A stretch of DNA of 64,000 bases from Toxorhynchites rutilus septentrionalis (taxonomy: Eukaryota; Arthropoda; Insecta; Diptera; Culicidae): the NCBI RefSeq assembly GCF_029784135.1, contig NC_073746.1:223771882-223835881 (forward strand), read 5' to 3'. Both the position numbers and the translations under genes were made by a program. How positions within the stretch are numbered: position 1 is the first letter of the stretch; the number at the start of each line of letters is the position of its first letter. The notes under the pieces are model-generated. The model was not told where the DNA came from and did not search any database. It saw nothing but the letters and a program-made list of their open reading frames with translations. Below are positions 33,371-45,200 of this stretch, piece by piece.

Positions 33371-33655
33371 TTCCCTAACAGAGACATCTAAACTAAGCTA
33401 CCTGGGGAGAAAAATGGCATTGCAAATACATGAAAGTAGGGGGAACTTTTGTTCCCACCGAAATATGTTCCCTAACAGAGACATCGAAATCAAGGTGCCC
33501 GGGAGAAATCGACAATGCAAATACATGAAAGTAGGGGGAGCTTTTGTTCCTACCGAAATGTGTTCCCTAACAGAGACATCAAAACCAAGGTGCCCGAGGG
33601 AATCGGCATTGCAAATGTGTGCAAATCGGGGGCATTTTCATATTGCGATTAATTC
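33371..33655. repeat. Three-copy minisatellite, unit 95-97 bp
   Basis: Units start with TTCCCTAACAGAGACATC at 33,371, 33,468 and 33,563. Each contains 'gcaaatacatgaaagtaggggg' or a close variant. The frame reading through it is accidental. Confidence 0.8.
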
Positions 33656-33659
33656 TAGC

Positions 33660-34200
33660 AAATCAAATTTAAATTTGAAACTTTAATGTTGGTTGCTTCG
33701 TGAAATGTAAAATTGAATGAATGTGTAAAATTGTATTTAGTAGCAGTTGTGTTAAAAATAACTTGAAATTAGAAGCGATTCATTTCAATTTTCATAAATA
33801 AAAACCAAGGTGTGCTCCTACTCGAGAACGGGCCGTTCGGTTTAAGCTGTCAGTTTTGTTGTGTTCATTTCCACCCAAGCAATGTTCATACGGCGAGAAA
33901 AATTGGAAAAGTGAAGAAATATTCGAAAAAGTGATTTCCCATATGCTCTACATATAGTATTAGGTGTTGTTAGTCCAATTAAAATTCGTATTGCGTTGAA
34001 TAAAAGGTTGAATAAACACTCAGAAAGTAAAAATTATAAAAGAAAATTACGTTTTCATTCGTCATTTTCTATCTGATATGTACCATCCAACGACTATTTA
34101 CCATTCTTCTATCATCATCACTAGGTAAACACTAGTGAAGTGCACTAACAATACCCAACAACCAAACAAAACGGGTATTTTCAGGGCCACCAAATCTTTA
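33660..34200. other. No recognised gene
   Basis: AT-rich sequence before a MITE. No supported feature. Confidence 0.3.
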
Positions 34201-34451
34201 TTAACCCTCTACAGCCCAACCCCGCCTTTAGACGGGATTCACGAATTTTTTTTTCAATTTATTCAGTCATTTTTTTCAATGTTCACCCCCACTAGAACGT
34301 CTTTAGAATATTTTCCTCTATCACACATACACGTTGGTTTTATGCTGGCAGCTTTCTGCTAGGAGTATTTTATGTTGAAAATCGGAAATTCGAAATAAAA
34401 GTGGATTGATTTTTTAAGACGAATAAACAAAATTGGGTCTTAGAGGGTCAA
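34201..34451. mobile_element. 251-bp MITE
   Basis: Ends TTAACCCTCTACAGCCCAA and (reverse complement) TTGACCCTCTAAGACCCAA are inverted repeats with a few mismatches. The family reappears, cut by the window edge, at 63,921-64,000, where a 'ccacttttat.tcgaatttccga' block is shared. Confidence 0.65.
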
Positions 34452-35265
34452 AGAGTTTAACGGTTTAATTCTTCAAGCAAATCCAAAATCAACAGATAGC
34501 TCAACGAAATCCTACGTCAGCTATGCGGTCGTGTCTCGGAAACAACCCTCTTGTGACTTTTTCTGTCAAAGATTTTCTATTACAATGATGAAATTTTTGT
34601 GTATATATTGAAATAATTTCAATACTAGTTGAGTTAAAGTAAGTACTATAAAAAAATTAAATAAGAAAAAAATAAAAAATATTTACATTCGAGATTAAAA
34701 AACTTAGAACTTTCTTCAGGGATGATAATCTGAGAAAACGAACAATTGTTTCGACACAAATCAAATTAAACGAAGCAAATGAAGCGAAACTGGATTAAAC
34801 CTGATACGCGAAGCTCACGTCACCTTTTGAGACAGTTTCAACGAAGTGGCAAATGAATATGATGGTCATCGTCGCGAAAAGAAAAAAATCTCATTGCTAA
34901 CGAAATCGATTGTTATGGGAAAACATTTCGAATGGAACGCAATCACGTTCCTTACAATTGGTAATTATTCAACTCTAAGAAGTACCCCAATTGGTAAGGT
35001 TTGTAAGTGTTTATCTTTAAGCTCCTCAGTGTTTATAAAGAACGATTGTTCTCTGAAGCTGGTCTGGTGTAAGAAGCAGAGCGTAATCAGTCGGTTAAAG
35101 AATTCATAATAAAAGTAATAGTGTTAATAAATTAATGTTATGAGCTAATATTAATTTAATCTTGAAAAAAATATGATTTATCTTGTTTTAATGAGAAATT
35201 ATTTTTTTTTTTCAAATGTCCGGCCGGATACCGGTTAGTAACCGGAAATCCGTTTCAACTCTACT
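34452..35265. other. No recognised gene
   Basis: Contains a palindrome half site at 34,510. The rest is AT-rich with no supported feature. Confidence 0.3.
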
Positions 35266-36620
35266 TATAACATTCCAGCACAACATTCAAGATGCTTGGT
35301 ATTCCCAAAATATTTTTTGGCGCACAACCTTAACGCCTGCTTCGCCATGCCAACGGCGCCAACGAAGCCTTTATGAGGACGGAAAACAATGTCAACTGCT
35401 TGAATAATACTGAATATTTGCCTCAGCACAGATTCATTACTAATACCCTAGCGCAAATATTTCTCTTCCGCTATCTCCCCTCCTTGTTTACATTTATCAT
35501 AACGGCTGCATAATTTGCACCACCAATGCACACGGGAGCAGATACAAATGGGGTTTCAGCGTAGCGAAGATGCACGATTTGTACGTACGGGTTATGAAGC
35601 ACGCACGTACGCACACAAAATCCATATATCGATGACTTGAAGCATCCAAATATACAAACACTTATCTCCGTTTTGCGTTCTTCACAACAGAAGCCTTTCT
35701 GTTAATATTGCCTGTCTAGATTAGCTTAGATTAGTTTTTTTTTTTCTTGGTGAGCCAACGATAGCCTAGCTTGATGATTCCTCACACAATTATGTAGCTC
35801 AAAACATTAATGCAATGGCGTCAGTTTGATGCAACAATTGCAATGCCAGAGACATAATCGCGTGAGTAATTTGGTCGCGCCCTCAGCTCAATCCGAAACG
35901 AAGACATGTGATGACGCAAAACGCAGAAGAACAAGCGATGTTCATTGCTTTGAATACAGAACGTGACTGAATGTTTGCCTTCTTTTTCTTCATACTTTTT
36001 ATTGAATTAAAGAGACATTAAACTTTTTCAGTTCATTCGTCTCTAGTCTTCAAAAAGACCCTTGGGAATCTTTCCTCGTATTACTCCTTCACCTTCATTG
36101 CCTTGAGAAAGGCACTCGATCCCTCGCCGTCCAGCTCGCCCAGCAACGGTGTTGTCCAGTCGGTGTCCTCACGAAGAATGAAAGTTTCCCTCAGCGAGAT
36201 CCACTGTTAATAGTCTAGTATTCTTCTTCATTCATCTTCTTCCCCTTCTTTCATCTTCTTTTCCCCTTCATTCATCTTCTTTTCCTTTGTCAACGGAGAC
36301 TCTCATGATTTCCCCTTCGTTGCCCGTCGATAATTTGCTCGTTATTGACGGCTCGGGTAGAAAAGCTCTCAAATCAGCAGAAAATGGAAATGGAAACGCT
36401 TATATTTTCATGAATTTTAACCATTTACACACAAGTTGATCGTAATGTATAGCATAAAAAACAAATCTTAGGGAATTTCCGATTCGTTTGGTATGTAAAT
36501 CGCCAAAATCCGTTCGTGGCAAAAATAGTTATTAGCGTTAACTTTATTTCACAAAAACGTGACCTGTTTTCTGATTTTGCACTCTTAATGAAAGACGTAG
36601 TTCTACGTCAATAACTCAAA
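35266..36620. repeat. Diverged segmental duplicate of 38,330-39,600
   Basis: Collinear matching blocks include 'gtattccc.aaatattttttgg.gcacaacctt', 'cgctat.tcccctccttgttta', 'gtacgtacgggttatgaagcacgcacgtacg', 'gtctagattagctta', the 'ccctcgccgtccagctcgcccagcaacggtgttgtccag' tract and the tract up to 'gacgtagttctacgtc'. Divergence is roughly 10-20 percent with indels, so it is much older than the 325-bp duplication that follows. Confidence 0.7.
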
Positions 36621-37094
36621 TTTGAAATAGTATCTGTGCATAACTATAGTGCGTTGTACACATCCTGTAAAATTGTGAGTTTATTGGTGAACCGATAATA
36701 AAGTAAACCGTCGGAACGTGCGTCAAACAGGGCATAGCTTTTTTCTACCGATTTGCCTGGTGGTCACGCATGTATAGCATAAAAAACAAATCTTAGGGAA
36801 TTTCCGATTCGTTTGGTATGTAAATCGCCAAAATCCGTTCGTGGCAAAAATAGTTATTAGCGTTAACTTTATTTCACAAAAACGTGACCTGTTTTCTGAT
36901 TTTGCACTCTTAATGAAAGACGTAGTTCTACGTCAATAACTCAAATTTGAAATAGTATCTGTGCATAACTATAGTGCGTTGTACACATCCTGTAAAATTG
37001 TGAGTTTATTGGTGAACCGATAATAAAGTAAACCGTCGGAACGTGCGTCAAACAGGGCATAGCTTTTTTCTACCGATTTGCCTGGTGGTCACGC
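36445..37094. repeat. Perfect tandem duplication, unit 325 bp
   Basis: 36,445-36,769 is repeated at 36,770-37,094 with no difference that I could find by eye. Each unit starts ATGTATAGCATAAAAAAC, holds one GACGTAGTTCTACGTC palindrome and ends in GGTGGTCACGC, the first bases of a SINE body that continues after the second copy. It may be a very recent duplication or an assembly artefact. Confidence 0.85.
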
Positions 37095-37235
37095 GTATTC
37101 TTGAGTATGCTACTCAGAATATATTCAAGGCGTGTTATTTGACATAGAAATATCAACTAACTACAAATAAAAACGCAAGTAATACTACGTTGAGACGACG
37201 ATATTCCTCTAGGAACGCTAATGCCGCAGAAGAAA
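37084..37235 (+). mobile_element. 3' half of a tRNA-derived SINE
   Basis: From GGTCACGCGTATTCTTGAG to GCTAATGCCGCAGAAG it matches the body and tail of the SINE at 17,565-17,838. The tRNA-like head is missing. Confidence 0.75.
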
Positions 37236-38012
<777 letters not shown>

Positions 38013-38329
38013 TATTATTTTATAATGCTACGAATATTTTGAAATAGCCATTCTACCAGTTTGGTCGCTCTGAAATGTTTTTTTTTCATTGTTGAATCAA
38101 TTGACGATAATTGTTTGATGATTCATTCTTGTGCTCGCAGAACTATACATGCTTGAGATAAGCGCAGCTGTCATCCTTTGTGGAGAAAGTTTTGCTACTG
38201 GCAAGCGAAACCAAATCACATACAAACTTCCAGAATGGCGTTTACTTTCTTGGTGACTAAATAAGCGAAATAAACTCTATCTGCACGCGAACCCAAATAA
38301 ATTAATGACTTATTATGACTTTTTATATT

Positions 38330-39600
38330 ATAACAACACACACATTGAATAACTTGGTATTCCCCAAATATTTTTTTGGTGCACAACCTTAACACCTGCT
38401 TCACCATAGCGTCAGTTCAATGCATTGATGTAATTTCAAAGGCACCAACGAAGCTACAACAAATAATGTTAATTGCTTGGAAAAGGCTGAATAGCGTAAA
38501 TAATTACCTCCCGCTATATCCCCTCCTTGTTTATATTTATCATTACAAATGGGTTTTCAGCGTAGCGAAAATGCACTATTTTTACGTACGGGTTATGAAG
38601 CACGCACGTACGCTCACAAATATTCATATATCGATGGCTTGAAGCAACTGTACACTTATCTCTGTTTTGCGCTCTTCTCAACAGAAGCTCTTCCTGTTAA
38701 TATAGCCAGTCTAGATTAGCTTAGCTGTCATCATTTGTGGAGAGAGTTTTCCTACCGTTATGCGAAACCAAATCACTCACAAAATTCCAGATCATTTATT
38801 TTCTTGGTGAGCTGACGATAGCCTAGCTTGTTGATTGAAACAACTAGCTTGTTGAAAGAGACATCAACGAGTGAGTAATTTGGTCGCGTCCACATCTAAG
38901 TCGAAGCACAAACGAAAACATTTGATGGCGCAAAACAAGGAATAACAAGCGATGTTCATTGTTTCGTATCTAGAACGATACTGGAATACCTTTCCTTCTA
39001 TTCCTTGTTGATTTAAGAGACTTTAAACTTCTTCAGTTCATTCGTCTCTAGTCTTCAAAAAGGCCATTGGAAAACTCTACTCTTTCCTCATATTACTCCT
39101 CCACCCCTATTGCCTTGAGAAAACCATTCAATCCCTCGCCGTCCAGCTCGCCCAGCAACGGTGTTGTCCAGTCGATGTCCTCACAAAGAATGAAGTTTGC
39201 CTCAGCGAGATCCACTATTTATACTCTAGGCAAATATTCCCCTCCGTTATTCTTCTTTTGTTCACGGAGACTTTACAACTTACGATTTTTCCTCCGTTGC
39301 TCGTCGATAAGTTGCTCGTTATAAACAGCTCTGTTCGGGAAAGCACACAAATGGACAGAACAAATGTATGAGGAAATGGGGATGCTTCCAATTTTCATCA
39401 ATTAAAACCATAAACAGACTATGGGATTGTAATGTATAGCATGTCAAACAAATTTTAGGGAATTTCCGATTTTTTTGGTATGTAAATCACCAGAATCCGT
39501 TCACGGCAAAAATAGTTATTAACGTTAACTTTATTTCATAAAAACGTGACCTGTTTTCTGATTTGGCACCCTTAATGAAAGACGTAGTTCTACGTCAAAA
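38330..39600. repeat. Segmental duplicate partner of 35,266-36,620
   Basis: Same block order as the partner, ending in a GACGTAGTTCTACGTC palindrome at 39,581-39,596. A minus-strand copy of the 211-bp retroposon sequence lies inside it at 39,020-39,190. Confidence 0.7.
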
Positions 39601-39636
39601 TAATTTTGGGCGATACGAAGTTCGCCGAGTCAGCTA
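39600..39636 (+). repeat. Helitron-like 3' terminus
   Basis: GGCGATACGAAGTTCGCC forms a 5-bp stem, followed by GAGTCAG and CTAG before T. A GC-rich hairpin shortly before CTRR-T is how Helitron 3' ends look. No Rep/helicase gene is in the window. Confidence 0.4.
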
Positions 39637-40340
39637 GTCAGCTATAAAAATGGCATCCAATCGAAAGAAGAAACGCATCAGAACATCGCTCGCGTGTAGC
39701 AAGCTTCGTACTACTCGCTTGTGAATACGAAATCGTTAAACATGGCCTAATGAACTGTCACCAACATAATAAAAGTGTTTAGGGAATGTTTGTCTACAGC
39801 TAGGAAGCCTCAATGATGGGGAAAATCGAAAGCCGAGCGCCACAGAAACCGCAACCTTTCCTTCCAAGCGAGCTTGATTGACAGGCTCCCTGTACATGTG
39901 GCTTTATTATTATTATTGCAAACGGGCACATTTACCAGAAAATTTACTTAACTTAAACTTAATGAAAATATGCACCGTGTCCGTTCTTATTCGAGTGTTT
40001 TTGTATGATTGAATCACTCGAACGTATTGTTGAATTTATGCTTTGTCAATGGTAGATAATGGTAAGGGCGAAACAAATATATAATCGTTTGCGACCGCAG
40101 TTTTTCTAGAAGAGGAAGAATATCCGTTGTTAGCAAATGCATGAAATAATTTAAGACACTTGGTCAGCTAGTGTATTGTTCGCGCGAGAGCAAGAATGAA
40201 TCATGAATAAACCATCTTTAGCTGCTTTTACAAAACCACATAAACTATCGGATCGTTTCAGAGCCTTGCTTGATTTCTACTAAAGAGTTATTTCTAAACA
40301 TACTGATTTTTACCTCCGACCGAGAAGGTCGTCTTTTTCA
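39637..40340. other. No recognised gene; TATA-like box at 39,643
   Basis: A TATAAAAA sequence follows the Helitron-like end and is similar in context to the H2A leader, but no histone reading frame follows. The rest is AT-rich. Confidence 0.3.
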
Positions 40341-40825
40341 GCTCGGCGTTTTGGCGTTTTGGACAGCAGACTGGGACGTCTCCCGTTGGCGATTTGAGAA
40401 GGAGAATTACTTAAATTTTCACAGCGTGGCAGCAGAAGGCGAATAGGAGAAGGCATCAGCTCGTTTCGACCGTGGAGAGCGGGCGCTTACCGGCTAGCCG
40501 GAAAAAGCGCGCGCTTTTGTGGCGTCACTGACGCTACCCCCATAGTGCCTCTTTTAATGTTTTAAACCAAATAATATATAGCGTGAATATATGCAGACGA
40601 ATTTCAACGGTGAAGTGATTGAACTGAAAGTGTATACGACTGAAAATTTTAGTACGTTCTTTCCAAATTTTTCGCGTTACAGTGAATCAGATTTGGGCTA
40701 TTTCGTTTTTCTCCATTTAGTGTGTTAAGCGTTTTCTCGCACATATATCCGAATAGTGTTTTGTTAGGTTTGTGTAAATCGAAACCATTCTGCCGGCTAT
40801 ACCCAGGGTGTAGCTAGGCTATATC

Positions 40826-42195
40826 ATGGCGTCCAGTAGCTCCGGGCCTCCGGGAGGCCGGGCTACAAATTTTTACCAAGGAAAGCCGACTCAACGTACC
40901 GCTCCAGAGTGAGCTGACCCTCTGAACGGTAATCTACAAATTTTACTCTTGCGTGCTACAGGAAATAATGTGCTACCATCAAACCCATTTGTTGTGAGTA
41001 AAACCATCGCCAATTTCGTGAAGAATTTTGATAAAAAAAAAACGCCCGACCATCAAAGGACGATAAGAAGAGAACGCAGTACATCTTAACGGCCAGAGAC
41101 GAGGACACCATCGGTAAGCTCCTCTTAATAAATGAACTCATCGATAAAACACCTGTTGAGGTAATATATCACCCAACATTAAATCAACGCAAATGCGTTG
41201 TCACATGCCATGAAGTGATTGATATACCTGAATCAGTAATTCTCACTGAACTTGCCGACCAACAAGTGATCGATGTTAAGCGGATCACTAGGAAGGAAAA
41301 CAATATAGTTATCCCCACAGCTACCCTAATTCTGACCATTCGTGGGACAGTGATCCCAGAAGTAATTTTATTTGGATTCCTTCGCATCGGGACTCGGAAT
41401 TTTTACCCGAACCCAATGCAATGTTTCAAGTGCTTCCGCTTTGGACATACGTCGAAACGATGCCAACGCGAGAATCCACTCTGTCGAAATTGCGGCAAAG
41501 AACATGGCACAGAAAACAAAATATGTAACGATGTCGCTTACTGCATTAATTGCCAAGGGGACCACTCCTCTTCAAGCAGGAAGTGCCCAATATGGCTAAA
41601 AGAAAATGAAATAACCAAGATTAGAATAGATCAAGGCATTTCATATAAACAAGCCAAGGATCTGTACAACATTAAAAATAATGGACCTTCATATTCAAGT
41701 ATTCTACAAGACAGGCTAAATAATATTCAAAAACCGACTGCTAGCTGCAACAAGTGCAAATGTAGTTGCGTTTCAGCTGAAAACAGTCCGGCAACAAGTC
41801 GCGAAAGCACTCCATCCACAGTTGACACTACTATGTCCGAATCTGATACCTCGACCACCGAATCAGAATATGATTCCGATGTTTCAATGACAATATCTGA
41901 GGCCCCAAGGAAAACCAAGAGGAAGATATCTTCCAAAAACACATCTTCAGAAGAGCTAAAAACCTCAGAAGATGAACTTCGACAAAATAAAGAGAAACAA
42001 AGGAAGAAGACACGAAACAATCCGGAATCAACGGAAACCACACCACAAAAAAACAACACACAAAACCACAACACACAAAACAACAACACACAAAACAACA
42101 ACACACAAAACAACAACACACAAAACAACAACACACAAAACAACAACACACAAAACAACAACACACAGAACAACAACACACAAAATAACAAATAA
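40826..42195 (+). pseudogene. LINE ORF1 (gag-like) with three zinc knuckles and a TQNNN array
   Basis: ATG 40,826 opens MASSSSGPPGGRATNFYQGK and hits TGA at about 40,912. In-frame similarity resumes with SNPFVVSKTIANFV, then a shift near 41,040 leads to the long open part. Conserved core: HPTLNQRKCVVTCHEVIDIP. Zinc knuckles: CFKCFRFGHTSKRC, CRNCGKEHGTENKIC and CINCQGDHSSSSRKC. The C-terminus is acidic/Ser-rich, then basic, then a run of about nine TQNNN repeats. It binds element RNA in the family. One stop and one frameshift inactivate it. Confidence 0.85.
42048..42195 (+). repeat. 15-bp tandem array encoding TQNNN repeats
   Basis: The unit ACACAAAACAACAAC is repeated about nine times in frame at the very end of ORF1. 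The array is nearly homogeneous at nucleotide level, so it expanded recently. Confidence 0.9.
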
Positions 42196-42249
42196 AACAA
42201 AAATGACAAGAGATCCGGAAAGAACAGCACCCCTTCCAAGGGTAAATAA

Positions 42250-45200
42250 GATCCACCAAACCCGCCAATACATTCACTCCAACGAACAAACTAGCTATTC
42301 AGTGGAACGTTCGAAGCCTACAAAGAAATTTTCCGGAATTACAAACATTAATCAATAAATATAATCCCACAATCATAGCTCTCCAAGAGACTATGACGCA
42401 GAGAAATTTTCACAAAGATTCTATCAAAGGTTACATAACTTATTTCAAAGAAGGACCCAACCCCTCATTCAACGGGGTTACAACTTCAATAAAAATCGGC
42501 ACCACCCATAATTTTCTCCCCGTTAACACCGTTCTACAAGCAGTGGCAATACGCATAGACCTTCCAATTCCAATCACAGTAGCCAGCATATACATTTCTC
42601 CTACGTCCGATGTGGCTCCTCTACGGGGTCAACTGGACCATCTTCTCAACCAACTTCCCTCCCCAGTTTTTCTTATGGGTGATTTCAATGCTCACTCGTA
42701 TGCCTGGGGATGCTCATACCTCAATCGAAGAGGCTCCATTTTAGAGGATTTTCTCTCCGATAATACTCTCACTCTTCTGAACAACGGCCAACACACCAGA
42801 ATCAATTCTGCTTCTGGCTCTTCTTCGGCCATAGATCTCACCATCGTATCCCCTCAACTTTGTTCAAAGCTTTCATGGAACACCCACGATGATTGCTGCA
42901 ACAGCGATCATCTCCCAATATGTATTTCCCTTGGCCAACCTTCTCCAGAAGTTTCAACAAGGCCTAGATGGAAATTTGAATATGCAAACTGGGCTAGCTA
43001 TCAATGTGACATTGAAAGCTGCCTCTCAGCCAAACAAGATTGGACACCCGTGAACTTTTCCCAAGCCGTCCTTGAGGTTGCAATACGGCACATTCCTAGA
43101 ACCAGCGGAAATCCTGGTAGAAAATGCGTCCCATGGTGGACACCTGAAGTAAATACAGACATCAAAGACAGAAGAAAAGCCTTACGGAAGCTAAGAAAGG
43201 CCCATCCGGATAACCCATCTAAGCACACTCTGCTAGAGGAATTCCAAAGGGCTCGCAACAATGCTAGAGCTATTATTAAAACAGCCAAGCATAACAGCTG
43301 GATTAAATTCGTCAACGATATTAATCCCAACACGTCGTCAAAGGAATTATGGAGCAAAATAGGCAGGCTTCATGGGAAAAAAAGGAACAACGAATACAAC
43401 CTTCTCATTAACGGTCAGTATACAAATGATCGCAAAACGATAGCAGAGGCCTTCGGAGATTTATTTGCCTCCACCTCAGCTAACCAAAGCTTCGATACTA
43501 CCTTCCAAACTCGCAAGGCAGAATGCGAAAAAATCCCCATTGATTTTGACACCGATGCAGATTTTGACTTCAATAGAAATCTTTCATTCAAAGAACTAGA
43601 ATGGGCCTTAAGCAAAGCAACACGCGGCTCCACTGGACCAGATGACATCAGCTACCCAATGCTGAAAAACCTACCCTATCTTGGAAAAAAAGTTCTTTTA
43701 AAACTTTACAACAATGTATGGAACAGTGGAATTTTCCCAAATTGCTGGAAAGAAGGCCTAATGGTCTCTCTGCCTAAACCAGACAAGAATAATCACCTGC
43801 TGGACAACTTCCGTCCCATCACTCTTCTGAGTTGCGTCGGTAAAATCATGGAAAAAATTATCAACCGGCGCTTAACGACCTTTTTAGTGCCTAACAAGCT
43901 GCTCGACCCTAGACAATTTGCCTTCCGCGCGGACAGGGGTACCAAATGTACCGCACTACGACTGTATTCTGACGACTGTCACCATTATTGGCCCGTAACA
44001 GTCGTTAGATCAATCTATTAACGACAATCACACAGTGAAAATGTCGTGCGACATTTATATTTACTGTCGTGTGCTGTACACGGCTGCATTTCCATATGTG
44101 AGTATTTTGTTCATTCGTCTGCGACAGGCCTGGTTGCTAACTAGTCATGTTGTTTGTAGATTCGGAATGCAATCGTAAATGCATTGCTACTGTCGTGAAT
44201 GATTTTTTCCCTCGTGCTGATGATGTCGGGTGTCTTTGTATATATTATGCAACGTCGTTCGCTTACAAAAGTGTGTTCTTTATTCACCAGTATTTTATTC
44301 ATTTTCTCATTCGCAAACTATAGGTTGTAGGCTTTGAAACGGAAGATAATTTTCAGTTTCTGGTGAATTCTGCAGCATATTCCGAAATGAAAAAAAAATA
44401 TTTGTTGGTCGATGACGCGGCTATCATATGTGGAGAGCAAGTGAGCAACAGGGGAGAATCTGTTGAAAGAAATGCGAGAGGAAGTGTTGTGGGTGGAATT
44501 AGCGTAGATCGAACGTTTAAAGTTGGCTTCATTTGTGTTTATTGAGGCGATTTGAAATTGATTTGATCGAAATAAGGCCAAAAATGCATTGTTATATATT
44601 AATCTGTCACCACAATTATTAGTTTCCTACTTGGAGGATAAATCTAAACGTTCCCAACACTGAGTATTTCCCGATATCATCAATATATTAACAAAGAAAC
44701 TCTCGCCTAGAATCATTAGGGATCCGTGCTTTTTTCTCCTATGAATTGCTGCTCATTTGTGTACCTATCTTGATTCGGCTATCCCAGCAGTACATCATTC
44801 TCGATACAGCCGATCTAAAATTGAACCGGCTGTCTCTGTATATACGTAACTTGTGCTCACAACCACATCCCAGAGCGTTCTGGTGAAAAAGCACAAACGC
44901 ATAAAATAAAGGCTTGTTTTACGATCGCGATTTCTTGGTCATGACATTTTTCTTGCGACAGTCAAATTTGACAGTAACTCGGGTAAACCGATGATATTCA
45001 TCGCATCATGAGCGACTGTTACAGCGACAGAATTAATGGAGTAGCAGACACGAAAAAATGGAAAATGAACAGTACGTTTGGCTCACTACGATCGGGCCCG
45101 ACAAATCAGACAAATTCGACGAAGCACCGACTGCTATAGTACAGGTTTATTTTATTCATTCGTGCTCTGTCGCTTGTATGCGAATGTAGCGCGCACACAG

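Noticed and set aside
41727..42289. Minus-strand frames of 81-170 codons rich in Val, Cys and Phe
   Set aside because: They are the reverse of the TQNNN array and the gag frame.
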